64,000 nt of DNA from an uncultured Alphaproteobacteria bacterium. Lineage in GTDB: Bacteria; Pseudomonadota; Alphaproteobacteria; MPNO01; UBA2964. Location: contig CALSLP010000004.1 in the NCBI GenBank assembly GCA_943787225.1, positions 186,001 to 250,000 of the forward strand, written 5' to 3'. Under the pieces are notes generated by a model that saw only the letters and a list, made by a program, of their open reading frames with translations, ran no database searches and was not told the DNA's origin. Shown here piece by piece: positions 45,753 through 55,393 of this stretch (its first letter is position 1; every line of letters begins with the position of its first letter). A program made the position numbers and the translations under genes.

Positions 45753-46826
45753 ATGAGTGACGCCATTTTTGAGACCACGCACGACATGATCATGATGGCC
45801 CGGCGCAATCTCGATCAGGATAACTGGGATTATATCTGCGGCGCTGCCGAGAGCGAGACCTCGCTTCGGCGCAACCGTATGGCCCTCGATTGTCTTGCCT
45901 TTCGCCCCCGCATCTGTCGCGATGTCAGCGAGATCGATACCGAAACGGATTTCTTCGGACATAAACTTCGTATACCCGTTCTCCTTGCCCCAATGGGCGG
46001 CATCGAACGGTTCTCAGCCAATGGCGGCATTGATGTCGATAATGCGGCAGAACAGTTTGGTAGTGTCAATTTTCTCTCGACGGTCTGCCAACCGAGCCTG
46101 GAAGAAGTTGCCGATAACAGTCCGCATGCCAAATCATTCCAAATTTACGTGCGTGGCGACGATGACTGGATCAGAGATCTGGTCCGCCGGGTCGTCAAAG
46201 CCAAATATGCTTCCGTGACACTCACCGTCGACTCCGCCTTTTATGGTAATCGCGAACGTCTTAACCCGGCCCAACTCGCTCTTCGCCGTGTATCCGCCCG
46301 CGAATGGCAAAAGAAGATTACCTGGGAAACCGTCAAACTCATCCAGGATGAGATCGGCGATATCCCGCTTATCCTGAAAGGTATTATGACCGCCGAAGAT
46401 GCCGCCCTCGCCGTCGAACACGGTGTTCAAGGCATCTATATCTCGAACCATGGTGGCCGCCAGCTTGATCACGTCCTGGGCAATATTCAAATGCTGCCCG
46501 AAATTGTCGCCGCGGTCGGTGATAAGGCAGAGGTCTTTATTGATGGAGGGTTCACGCGCGGCACAGACATCGTCAAAGCCCTAATCATCGGCGCAAAAGC
46601 CGTCGGCATCGGTCGCCTGCAAGCCTATGCATTAGGCGCAGGCGGCGCTGAAGGCCTCGTTCGTTGTCTGGAACTGTTGGAGCGGGAAATTAACACCACG
46701 ATGGGGCTTATTGGCGTTACATCGCTGGATGAACTCTCCTCTGCGAGCCTTACTGAGGCGATGCCGGTGACCCTGCCGCATGAACATTCTGCATTCCCGC
46801 ATCTACCGGGTGGAAAAGTCGGTTAA
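45753..46826 (+). CDS. FMN-dependent alpha-hydroxy-acid oxidase/dehydrogenase
   Basis: 357 residues, clear paralog of the preceding gene: FRPRICRDVSEID, LAPMGGIERFS, ISNHGGRQLDHVLG with the catalytic His, and EVFIDGGFTRGTDIVKA. Ribosome site GGAGAG before ATG at 45753; the gap to the first oxidase is 49 bp, so the two are likely co-transcribed. The active-site pocket differs (IERF for LQLV), suggesting another substrate. It ends exactly where the convergent hydrolase ends (no gap). Confidence 0.95.
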   Translation: MSDAIFETTHDMIMMARRNLDQDNWDYICGAAESETSLRRNRMALDCLAFRPRICRDVSEIDTETDFFGHKLRIPVLLAPMGGIERFSANGGIDVDNAAEQFGSVNFLSTVCQPSLEEVADNSPHAKSFQIYVRGDDDWIRDLVRRVVKAKYASVTLTVDSAFYGNRERLNPAQLALRRVSAREWQKKITWETVKLIQDEIGDIPLILKGIMTAEDAALAVEHGVQGIYISNHGGRQLDHVLGNIQMLPEIVAAVGDKAEVFIDGGFTRGTDIVKALIIGAKAVGIGRLQAYALGAGGAEGLVRCLELLEREINTTMGLIGVTSLDELSSASLTEAMPVTLPHEHSAFPHLPGGKVG

Positions 46827-47750
46827 TCAGCGGTCGTTCGCGACGCTGGCGGATCGCGCTTGTTCATCGAGGAATTCGATAATCGCCGGCATTAACGGAA
46901 CCGCCAGTTTGAGCAGCGGCTTGCCATAGGTCGCGTAGTTCGACGCCTTATGCTTTGGCGCATCTTTAAGCACCTGGTTCATGCCGTTGATTTGAAGATA
47001 TTTTATATCGCCGCGTGCGGCTGCCAGGCGCTCACCATCGTCTATCGGCACCTGAAAATCGGTCGTGCCCTGAATAACCATCACCGGCAGTTTTGTCTTC
47101 GCCAGCTCCTCCTGCGGATCATATTTGAACCACGACACCAGATAAGGCTGAATGCTTTTTCTGTATTGGCCTTCCAGTTCAACAGAAAACGCGTCGACCG
47201 GATTACCATTATCGAGACTATCCAGAATCCCGACAATCTCCGACACCAAGTGTTTTGGAACATCAATATCAGGCGCCGATAGCTGCCGTCGCAAGACATC
47301 ACTCGCCCGAAACCCTGTTCCCTCAACGAGGATCATACCAGCCGCGTCAAAATCCTGTGCGACCAGCGTCGTGGTCAGCGCGCCCTCACTATGACCAAGA
47401 AGAAACACATGTCGAACACCCGGCATCCCTCTGAGAATTTGCGCCCAGACAAGAGCATCCTCGACAAATGCCTCAAAACGCAAATCTGCCTCACCAGCGA
47501 TTGCATTTTCGCTTTCACCAATGCCACGCTTGTCCGTGCGGATCGAGGCATACCCCTCATCGGCCAGCTGATGCGCCACCATCTTGAGACAGTTGTTGAT
47601 GTGTCCCGGTAAATTGCCGTTACGATCAGTCGGGCCAGACCCCGACCAGATCAAAACCGCATCGAAACGGCTCTTCTCGTCAGGAAGCGTCAGGGTTCCA
47701 AAAAGAGCATCGTCGCCGTCGCCGACAGAAACCGATTTCTCTATCGGCAT
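46827..47750 (-). CDS. alpha/beta hydrolase with catalytic His replaced
   Basis: 307 residues of the serine aminopeptidase/EstX-like S33 type. Nucleophile Ser in LLGHSEGALT (about 122) and Asp in GTTDFQVPIDD are present. At the usual His site, where close families have GMNHVLK, this protein has GMNQVLK (CAG, one base from a His codon). It may be inactive or use another residue. It lies 9 bp after the CoxL-type gene and would be co-transcribed with it. No signal peptide. Confidence 0.88.
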   Translation of the reverse strand: MPIEKSVSVGDGDDALFGTLTLPDEKSRFDAVLIWSGSGPTDRNGNLPGHINNCLKMVAHQLADEGYASIRTDKRGIGESENAIAGEADLRFEAFVEDALVWAQILRGMPGVRHVFLLGHSEGALTTTLVAQDFDAAGMILVEGTGFRASDVLRRQLSAPDIDVPKHLVSEIVGILDSLDNGNPVDAFSVELEGQYRKSIQPYLVSWFKYDPQEELAKTKLPVMVIQGTTDFQVPIDDGERLAAARGDIKYLQINGMNQVLKDAPKHKASNYATYGKPLLKLAVPLMPAIIEFLDEQARSASVANDR

Positions 47751-47759
47751 AGGAGACGC

Positions 47760-50097
47760 CTAGGCCGCCGCTTTCTTCGCCGCCTCAATCGCCGCCCAGA
47801 TCTTGGCTGGCGTTGCAGGCATATCGATATGGCGAATGCCATATTCTGACAGCGCATCGACGACCGAGTTCATGACGCAGGGCACAGCCCCAACAGTTCC
47901 GGCCTCGCCTGCCCCTTTGCAGCCCAGCGGGTTGGTCGCCGTCGGACACGGGTTACTCACCACATCGATGTAGCTCATATTATCAGCACGCGGCATCGTG
48001 TAATCCATGAACGAGCCGGTAATCAGCTGGCCACTATCAGCATCGAACTGGATTTCCTCGAGCAAGGCCTGTCCGATACCATGGGCAACGCCGCCCATGA
48101 TCTGACCTTTGAGGGTCAACGGGTTCAGCACCGTGCCAACATCATCAACGACCTTGTAGCTGACGATCTCGGTCACGCCGGTTTCGGGATCGATCTCGAT
48201 CTCACACGCATGACAGCCATTGGGGAAATTCTCCTTGGCGGCTTCATAGGTGAAGATTGACCCTAGACCAGGCTCCATATCAGCCGGTGTACGGCCTGGC
48301 TTGTAGCTGGCCTTCGCAACTTCGGTCAGGCTGATTGTCTTGTCCGTTCCGGCAACGACGAAAATGCCATCGGCGAACTCAATATCGGCATCCGCTGCTT
48401 CCAGAAGATGCGCGGCAAGTTTTGTCGCCTTCTCAATGATTTTGTCAGAGCAGCCCAACACCGCACTACCACCGAGTGTCGCCGAACGGGATCCGCCGGT
48501 ACCACCGCCAAAAGCAAGGATCGAGGTATCACCTTCATTGAAACCGACCTCATAGGGATCGAGACCAAGCTTCTCACACATGATCTGCTTGTAGATCGTC
48601 TCATGCCCCTGCCCCTGTTGGCTGGTGCCGGCAAAAAGCGTCGCCGTGCCACCCGGATTAAACCGGATTTCTACCTGCTCGATACTGGCAGCAGCGGCAC
48701 GTTCGATACTGTTGGAAATGCCGATGCCACGAAGCTTGCCATTGGCCCGGGATTGTTCCCGGCGCGCAGGGAAACCATCATAATCGACCATCTTTAGAGT
48801 CTTCTCGAGATTGTCGCCAAAATTGCCGCTATCATAGGTAAAGGTCAGCGCCGTTTTATAGGGAATGGCTTCAGGAGGAATCTGATTGATGCGTCGCAGC
48901 TCCGCCGGATCAATACCGGTTTCGTCTGCCGCAAGGTCGATCAGGCGTTCGATGACATAGGACGCTTCAGGACGGCCATTACCCCGGAAAGGGCAAATCG
49001 GGTTGGTATTGGTGAAGACCGCAGAGACATCGACATACATTGCCGGAATATCATAGGTGCCCGCCATGGTCCCAAGGTTAGCCACTGGTGGCAATGTACC
49101 TTTGCTCGCAAGATAAGCACCGACATTGGCAAAACTGGTAGCGCGAACCGCGAGAAATTTACCGTTTTCATCCAGGGCAATTTCAGCATCCCAATAGACG
49201 TCGCGCCCTTGATGGTCGCTCATAAATCCTTCGGAACGCTCACAGACCCATTTGACCGGACGGCCAATACGTAACGCGGCCCAACTCACCAGAACATGCT
49301 CGCGATAGGTACCACCACGCAGCCCAAAGCTGCCGCCCATATCACCGGCAACAACGCGGACCTTGGTTTCGGGCATATTGAAAATCTTGCCCGCGAGTTC
49401 TTCGCGCAGCTGCCAGGGATAATGCACGCCGGTATACAGCGTCAGCATGCCCGAGCCCTGATTGTAATCGCCAATCGCGCCCCGTGGTTCCATCGTGACA
49501 TGGGCGCTACGGTTTACCGGCAACTCGCCGCCCGCAATCGTCACTGCGCGGTCAAACGCCGCGTCGGTCGCGGCCTTGTCACCGACGGTGTGAACAAAGC
49601 AGATATTACTATCGTGCTCGGCCCAGACTTTAGGCGCATCAGGCTGAGATGCTGGAAAAGGCAATGACACGGACGGCAGCGCCTCGTAATCCACCTCGAT
49701 CAGCTCGGCGGCATCTTTCGCCTGATCAATGGTTTCAGCGATAATCAAGGCAACGTAATCGCCAACCATTTTGACTTGCATTATCGACCAGTGGCGGGTT
49801 ATCGGGCTCAAACATCCGTGAACCATCGCGCTGCTTCTGAACCGGTGAGCATTTAAGCGCACCATGTCCATCATCGATGTAATCCTGCCCGGTCAAAATT
49901 TCGACAACACCCGGTGCCGCTTTGGCAGCGGTCAGATCCATCGACAGAATTTTAGCGTGGGCATAGGGCGAGCGCAGAATATAAGCGCGGGTTTCATTTG
50001 GCAGTTGATTGTCATCCATATAGCGGCCACCACCCGTTAAAAGACGGGGGTCCTCAAAACGCGGGACCGGCTGCCCAACACCAAATTTTTCAACCAT
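47760..50097 (-). pseudogene. xanthine dehydrogenase/CO dehydrogenase large-subunit family (CoxL-type), frameshifted
   Basis: Two overlapping frames make one protein of about 778 residues. The N-terminal part (50097 to about 49780) has GVGQPVPRFEDPRLLTGGGRYMDD and ends PPLVDN; the rest continues with VKMVGDYVALIIAET in the next frame. Removing the extra G at 49779 gives an uninterrupted alignment to the family. Molybdopterin-binding blocks follow: GGSFGLRGG, CPFRGNGRPEA (in place of the AYRCSFR loop of true CO dehydrogenase), GQGHETIYKQ and GAGEAG. The protein would be a Mo-hydroxylase large subunit. No small [2Fe-2S] or medium FAD subunit gene is in the window. Either a pseudogene or a sequence error. 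Confidence 0.85.
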
Positions 50098-50220
50098 ATT
50101 TATGCTCCAAACAAATGCTTCTGCCGACGACCCGGCACTGGCGGGATAATATTCGCCACAGCCCTGGAAAGAAAGGGGGAAGCCTGTGCCCAAACGGTCT
50201 CGGCTTCTTATTATATTGCA

Positions 50221-50250
50221 AAAAGGATGGGATCTAACGCCCGTCCTTTT
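50221..50250 (-). terminator. intrinsic terminator after ThDP enzyme gene
   Basis: Inverted repeat AAAAGGATGGG / CCCGTCCTTTT with one G-U-type pair and an 8-base loop, about 22 bp after the stop at 50272. On the minus strand the stem is followed by TTTTTG, a typical Rho-independent terminator. It separates the ThDP gene from the CoxL-type gene downstream. Confidence 0.72.
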
Positions 50251-50271
50251 ATTTGGTCCTATTGCTAGGTC

Positions 50272-52056
50272 CTACGTCAGCGCTGCTTTGCCCTTGCCAC
50301 GCATGCAGACTGTGTCGACCAAAGCTGGCTTGCCTTTTTTGACCTGTTCGATGGCGCGGCGCAGGGCGGCCTGAACATCATCACCATTCTCAATGGGGCC
50401 CTCCGCCCACCAGCCCTGAGACCGGGCGAGACCGGCAAAGTCAGGATCGGGATCGAGCAGATCCATGCCGATATAGGCACGACTCGGATCGGTGCCACGG
50501 TTATTGGCGATCACGATCTGATGGTTCCAGTCATTGTAGTAAGCGCGATTGTTATACATCACGATAAGCATCGGAATTTCGTACTTGGCCGCCATCCACA
50601 GTGCCCCGGCATCGAACATCAAATCGCCATCAGGCTGCATATTGATGCAGAGACGACCGGTGCCCTTATTAGCCAGAGCAACACCGAGCGAAGTGCCGAT
50701 CTGTGTACCAGTACCGAGCTCGCGACCACCATGGCAGTACGGACGGTCGAAGTCCCACAGGCGACGGGCGGCATCATGCATGGTGCCAGCCGTCAGAACC
50801 CAGTCTTCGTCCTTGATCACTTCCCAGGTTTCAAGCGCGAGACGACCGACCGTCATGGGCTGTGAATCCCAGTCTTCTTCGGCTTCCTTGCGCCAATTCG
50901 CGCGAATCTTGTGATGCTTTTCGCCGATCAATTTGGTCCGATTGGCAATTTTCTCTGCCAGGCCGGGCGTATTGGCGATGTGACCCTTCATCAGGTCAGT
51001 CAGCATTGGCGTTGCGGTAACCACGTCAGCTGTCATCCGAACATCGGGGAACAGCGTCCGCGAATAATCCATCGTCCATTTACTGATCTCGGTATCGGTC
51101 CAGCCAATGTCGATCCATTTGGCGTCTTCTTTGACCGAGGGCTTAACGCTGCGGGTTGAAATATCCCGCACATGGGTGTGTTTCTCAAAATCGGCGACAT
51201 CGAGCAGCAGCACGCAATCAACATCCTCGTAGCAAGCTTCCTGATCCATCGACAGGTTCAGCGGATGATTACCGGGGAAGTTGAGACGTGAATTTACGTC
51301 CCAGACACTGGCGCCGAGGGTTTCCGCGATATCGATCACATGATCCCAGCCATGCGGCGGTCGGGCCGCGAAATCGGCGACAATCGCCGGACGTTCGGCC
51401 TTGGCGAGCATTTCCGCTGCTTCGCCGAGCGCTGTTGGATCGGGCGCGGCCTGTGCCGGAACCCGGGCCGCAGATTTTGGCGGCATTTTGATTTCGTGAT
51501 CAAGCTCGGCTTCCTGCAGCCCAGCGTCGTAGCACATATAGATCGGGCCCTGACGCGCCGTCATCATGACAGAATAGGCACGCGCGAAGGCATCCGGGAC
51601 ATAATCAATCGTATTTGGCTGAGCATCCCATTTAACGAAATCGCGCAGGATTTGGCCTTGGACATTGGCGGAATGAATCCAGTCAATGAACGGACGACGT
51701 TTGGGCTCTGCCACCGGGCCAGTAGCCCCCATGATGAAGACCGGCGCGCGGTCGAGATAGGCGTAATAGACCCCCATCGGCGCATGCAGCAGCCCAACAA
51801 GGTTATGAACGATGGCAATCATCGGCTCACCGGTGGCACGGGCATAGCCATGCGCCATCTGAACGGCGATCTTCTCATGGGTACAGAGCATCATCGGCGG
51901 GTCGTTTTCGCCGTAATTGACCAGGCTGTCATGGAGCCCGCGATAGCTGGCGCCGGGGTTCAACGCGATATGTTTAAACCCGAAATCCTTGATCAGATCG
52001 ACGATAACGTCAGAATTATATTTGACGTTTGATTTTTTGATGCCGCCCTCACTCAT
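50272..52056 (-). CDS. ThDP-binding enzyme (acetolactate synthase / benzoylformate decarboxylase-like)
   Basis: 594 residues. Pyrimidine domain about 10-190 with NPGASYRGLHDSLVNY (about 33) and the catalytic Glu in CTHEKIAVQMAHGYA (Glu 61). Middle domain about 205-340; PP domain about 420-575 with PDGDLMFDAGALWMA and NNRAYYND for ThDP and Mg. The first Gly of the usual GDG motif is Pro here. Closest in the window to the broken gene at 53099. Expected to decarboxylate or carboligate a 2-oxo acid. It is the last of five ThDP genes in a row on this strand and has a terminator after it. Confidence 0.93.
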   Translation of the reverse strand: MSEGGIKKSNVKYNSDVIVDLIKDFGFKHIALNPGASYRGLHDSLVNYGENDPPMMLCTHEKIAVQMAHGYARATGEPMIAIVHNLVGLLHAPMGVYYAYLDRAPVFIMGATGPVAEPKRRPFIDWIHSANVQGQILRDFVKWDAQPNTIDYVPDAFARAYSVMMTARQGPIYMCYDAGLQEAELDHEIKMPPKSAARVPAQAAPDPTALGEAAEMLAKAERPAIVADFAARPPHGWDHVIDIAETLGASVWDVNSRLNFPGNHPLNLSMDQEACYEDVDCVLLLDVADFEKHTHVRDISTRSVKPSVKEDAKWIDIGWTDTEISKWTMDYSRTLFPDVRMTADVVTATPMLTDLMKGHIANTPGLAEKIANRTKLIGEKHHKIRANWRKEAEEDWDSQPMTVGRLALETWEVIKDEDWVLTAGTMHDAARRLWDFDRPYCHGGRELGTGTQIGTSLGVALANKGTGRLCINMQPDGDLMFDAGALWMAAKYEIPMLIVMYNNRAYYNDWNHQIVIANNRGTDPSRAYIGMDLLDPDPDFAGLARSQGWWAEGPIENGDDVQAALRRAIEQVKKGKPALVDTVCMRGKGKAALT

Positions 52057-52167
52057 GAGCCGTCCCTTTTCTATTGGTCGTTAAAACTGGTGGCGTGAAA
52101 TTAGCAGCCAGATGCGTGCGGGACCAGCCCACCAACGCTATAAATTTTGGGCCGGGCGTTACCAGTC

Positions 52168-53010
52168 CTAGGCAGCGACAAAGGTGAAAACCTGTTCCTC
52201 TGCCGGCAACTTGGCGATATGAGCCCCGAGGTCACTTGGCGCGGCATCACCGGGCATCGCCGTCAAATATCGGCCCTTTGAGTGGATTTCGAGACTGTCA
52301 CCGGCAAACGGGAACGGGGCAAAGGAATAAGTCCCCTCGCCCTGCGGCGTTACCTTTACCGAGGTGTCACTGGCGGTGGATTCAGGCACATGGGTAAAAA
52401 CCTCTACCGCGCGGTCACTTTCATGGCGCAGGTTGAAATAAAGCGCCAGCGTGTCGCAGAACTGCAGCAGCTTGTAATTACGGAACAGATTATCGCCCTG
52501 AACCCAGCTTGCAGTCGCCGGGTCAGCGGCCAGCTTGTTCTTCAGGGTTTCCTGTCGGGCGATTTCACCGGCAAGGATTTCATTGGTCTCATCGGTCATT
52601 TCCTTGGCAATCGGCACCGAGGTTGAGCCGCCGGGCCGAACCCGAAAGTCCGAGAAGCCATAACGCGCGTGATAGAGACCCCAGGTATGCATCGAGGCCA
52701 ATAGCCCACAATAGGCATGCCGTGCCTGGTTAAAGTCTGGCGACAGCTTGGTGGTTGCCGCACCGCCCGGCCCTTTTGCGCCGCCGACACCGGTCGGAAA
52801 TCCGCTTACCGGATCGAGCACCGGGCTGGCATCGAACTTGTCCCAGCCGCGGTCGTGGTGACCGATGACATAGAGGGTTTCCTCGAACGGGTCGGGTTTT
52901 TCAAAGCGGTCATTGCCAAAGGCACGCGCGAACTGTTCGCACAGCTCGTTATGCTCTGCCATCAGGCTGACAAAGCGCGGTTCGCCGTCGGGCGCATTCT
53001 GAATCATCAT
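52168..53010 (-). CDS. DUF3891 family protein
   Basis: 280 residues. It matches the DUF3891 pattern: HNELCEQFARAFGN, YVIGHHDRGWDKFDASPVLDP and, later, LLQFCDTLALYFNL, with several His/Asp that would suit a metal site of an HD-like helical fold. Function unknown. RBS GGAGGA 9 nt before the ATG at 53010. It is inserted between two ThDP enzyme genes on the same strand, a placement that hints at processing of the same substrate class. Confidence 0.82.
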   Translation of the reverse strand: MMIQNAPDGEPRFVSLMAEHNELCEQFARAFGNDRFEKPDPFEETLYVIGHHDRGWDKFDASPVLDPVSGFPTGVGGAKGPGGAATTKLSPDFNQARHAYCGLLASMHTWGLYHARYGFSDFRVRPGGSTSVPIAKEMTDETNEILAGEIARQETLKNKLAADPATASWVQGDNLFRNYKLLQFCDTLALYFNLRHESDRAVEVFTHVPESTASDTSVKVTPQGEGTYSFAPFPFAGDSLEIHSKGRYLTAMPGDAAPSDLGAHIAKLPAEEQVFTFVAA

Positions 53011-53098
53011 AGTTGGAGTCCTCCGTGGTTAATCGGACGCACACTCAACGCGTGATTACTCTATCCCAACGGCGATATTATCGCTACGCCGCTTTGAC

Positions 53099-54878
53099 CT
53101 ATGCCGCTTCGCCACGACGCCAGGTGATGACATCGATCAAGGCTGGTTTGCCTTTCTTGACCTGTTCAATGGCACGCTTAACGGCCGGGCCGATTTCCTT
53201 GGGATCAAAGATCGGTCCCTCGGCGTACCAGTCCATGCCTTTGGCGATATGAGCAAAATCTGGCTCTGGGCCTTCTAGGTCCATGCCGATATAGGCCCGG
53301 GCCTCATCAGTGCCGCGTTTTTTGGCAACTGAAATCTGATGCGCCCAATCGTTATAATAGGCACGGTTATTGTACATAATGACCAGCATCGGGATTTCAT
53401 ATTTCGCGGCAACCCACAGGGCCCCGAGATCGAACATCAAATCGCCATCGGGCTGCAGATCGACGACCAGCTTGTCGGTGTCTTTATAGGCATAGGCAAC
53501 ACCCATCGAGATACCGAACTGCGTGGCGGTGCCGAGATCGCGACCGGGATGCTGGTATGGTTTGTCAAAGTTCCAGACCTTGCGAACCCAGTCTTTTAAT
53601 GTCCCTGCCGTCAGAACCCAGTCTTCATTCTTGATGGCTTCCCAGACTTCAGTGGCCATGCGGGCTTCATGCATCGGCATTTGGTCCCAGGTATCCTTGA
53701 CCTGTTCCTGCCATTTGTCCCATTGCGCCGTATGCTTTTCGCCGACATCCTTGGTCCGCTCAACAATGCGCGCAGCCAGCTTGTCGTCATCTTTGATCCG
53801 CGCGATACAGGCTTCATTGAGGGCCGGGATCGCATTGGCCGTATCGGCCAGAATCCGCATGTCCCAGTTGTGATGCTTGTTGTAATCGGTGGCCCATTTG
53901 CTGATTTCGATATCCGCGAACCCAATATCGATCCATTTGCAGTCTGGTGTCGTCACCGCTTCGACTTCACGGGTTTCCCAGTTCGGTTTGTGTGACCCGC
54001 GCGTCCAGTCGATGACATCAAGGGCCATGACCAGAGTCGGCGCCCTTGAAAGCTTCGGCATGCATCGAGACGTTGAGCGGATGCCGGTTCGGGAAGCCCA
54101 GCCGCTTGTTAATATCGAAAGACCGCTGAGCCGACAGTCTCCGCCAGCTTGACGGTGTCCTCGAAGCCAATCGGTGCACGCGCGGCATATTCGGTCAACA
54201 GGACCGGATAGTCAGCGGCCAGCAGCATTTCAGCCGCCTCGTCAATCAGCTTGGGATCAGCAGCCAGACGCGGCGGGACCTTCACAGCATCGGCCGACGG
54301 AATCTGGCAATATGCTCCGTCAGCTCGGCTTCCTGAATGCCAGCGTCATAGACCATGTAAACCGGGCCCTGCGGCTCAGTCATCATGATCGAGTATGCGC
54401 GGGCAAATGAATCCGGAATGCCGTGGACACTACCGGGCTGGTAATCCCATTTCGTGAAGTCGCGCACCGCCGACCCTTGCGCAAAGGCGGTATGAATCCA
54501 GTCGATGAACGGACGCCGCAGTTTCTCATCCATCGGGCCCGTCGCCCCAATCAGGAAGACCGGGCAGCGATCGATATAGGCGTAATAGACTGCCAGCGGC
54601 GCATGCAGCAGGCCAACCACGTTATGAACCGCCGCCGCCATCGGCTTGCCAGTCGCCTTGGTGTAGCCGTGGGCGATCTGAATAGCGATCTTCTCGTGAT
54701 TACACAGGATCATCGGCGGATCGTTTTCGCCGTAATTGACGAGACTGTCGTGCAAACCCCGATAGCTGGCCCCCGGATTCAACGGGATCGCCGGAAAATC
54801 ATAGAGTTTGATCATGTCGACGATGACGTCGGATTGATACCGGGTATTGGCTTTGCGAATTGGTTCGCCGTCACTCAT
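53099..54878 (-). pseudogene. ThDP-binding enzyme broken by three frameshifts
   Basis: Homolog of the 50272 protein. Residues 1-193 are intact, with NPGASYRGLHDSLVNY and catalytic Glu in CNHEKIAIQIAHGY (Glu 62). The frame then breaks at about 54301, 54119 and 54035. Across the breaks the other frames supply the missing middle domain (PSADAVKVPPRLAADP, EYAARAPIGFEDTVKLAETV, NKRLGFPNRHPLNVSM), and the PP domain resumes with QPDGDLMFDLGALWVAA and NNRAYYND. All residues align with the neighbour, so the decay is recent, or the indels are sequence errors. As written it cannot make a full enzyme. Confidence 0.88.
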
Positions 54879-54896
54879 GCTAAATCACCTTTTCGA

Positions 54897-54921
54897 AAAT
54901 AGCCCTCTAAGCAGGCTATTT
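54897..54921 (-). terminator. intrinsic terminator between the YCII gene and the next ThDP gene
   Basis: 8-bp inverted repeat AAATAGCC / GGCTATTT with a 9-base loop, located between the YCII stop (54956) and the ThDP start (54878). On the minus strand the right arm runs into TTTTCG. It could attenuate transcription into the downstream ThDP gene. Confidence 0.6.
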
Positions 54922-54955
54922 AATTTCTGTCTAAAACAACTATGTAAGCCAGCGC

Positions 54956-55393
54956 TTACGCACCTTCGCGCGGCACCAAATCATAGGTCCGGCTGTCGAT
55001 CTCAAGGACTGAATCCATCAAGCGGATTGAGATATCGACGCTGCCTTCATTGCGTTGCCACGGATGGAGGACCATCGTTCGATAGCCCGCCTTGGTAAAC
55101 GGTTCTTCAAACGCAATCGCTTCAGCCTCCGCCCGGGTTTTCGCCCGGATAACAATCATGCCGTGGCCAATGGCGGCGTGTTCGTTATCTTCTTCATTGA
55201 ACAGCCGCCCTGCCCCGAACAATAACCCTTTGCGTTCCAGATCACGGAGATAGGTTTTGTGATCGTGCATCAGGCTATCGCGCGGGGGTTTACCCTCGGG
55301 CGGCGGCTCGACATTAGTCATAATGCAGAGATAGACCTGCTCGCGGGCCAAAGCCCGCTTACCCAGGTCGTCTCCACTATCCGCCGGACACAT
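54956..55393 (-). CDS. YCII-related domain protein
   Basis: 145 residues. The first 20 residues are variable; the remainder is a YCII/dimeric alpha-beta barrel with HDHKTYLRDLERKGLLFGAG, HGMIVIRAKTRAEAEAIAFEEPF and YRTMVLHPWQRNEG. A conserved His-Asp pair (LMHDHKTYL) is typical of the family. Catalytic role unknown; members act in aromatic degradation and on chlorinated muconolactones. ATG overlaps the stop of the ThDP gene before it (TAATG), so the two are translationally coupled. Confidence 0.88.
   Translation of the reverse strand: MCPADSGDDLGKRALAREQVYLCIMTNVEPPPEGKPPRDSLMHDHKTYLRDLERKGLLFGAGRLFNEEDNEHAAIGHGMIVIRAKTRAEAEAIAFEEPFTKAGYRTMVLHPWQRNEGSVDISIRLMDSVLEIDSRTYDLVPREGA

Noticed and set aside
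54282..54284. TGA in the broken ThDP gene as a second selenocysteine codon
   Set aside because: The codons before and after it in that frame do not fit the family; other frames do, so it is an indel.
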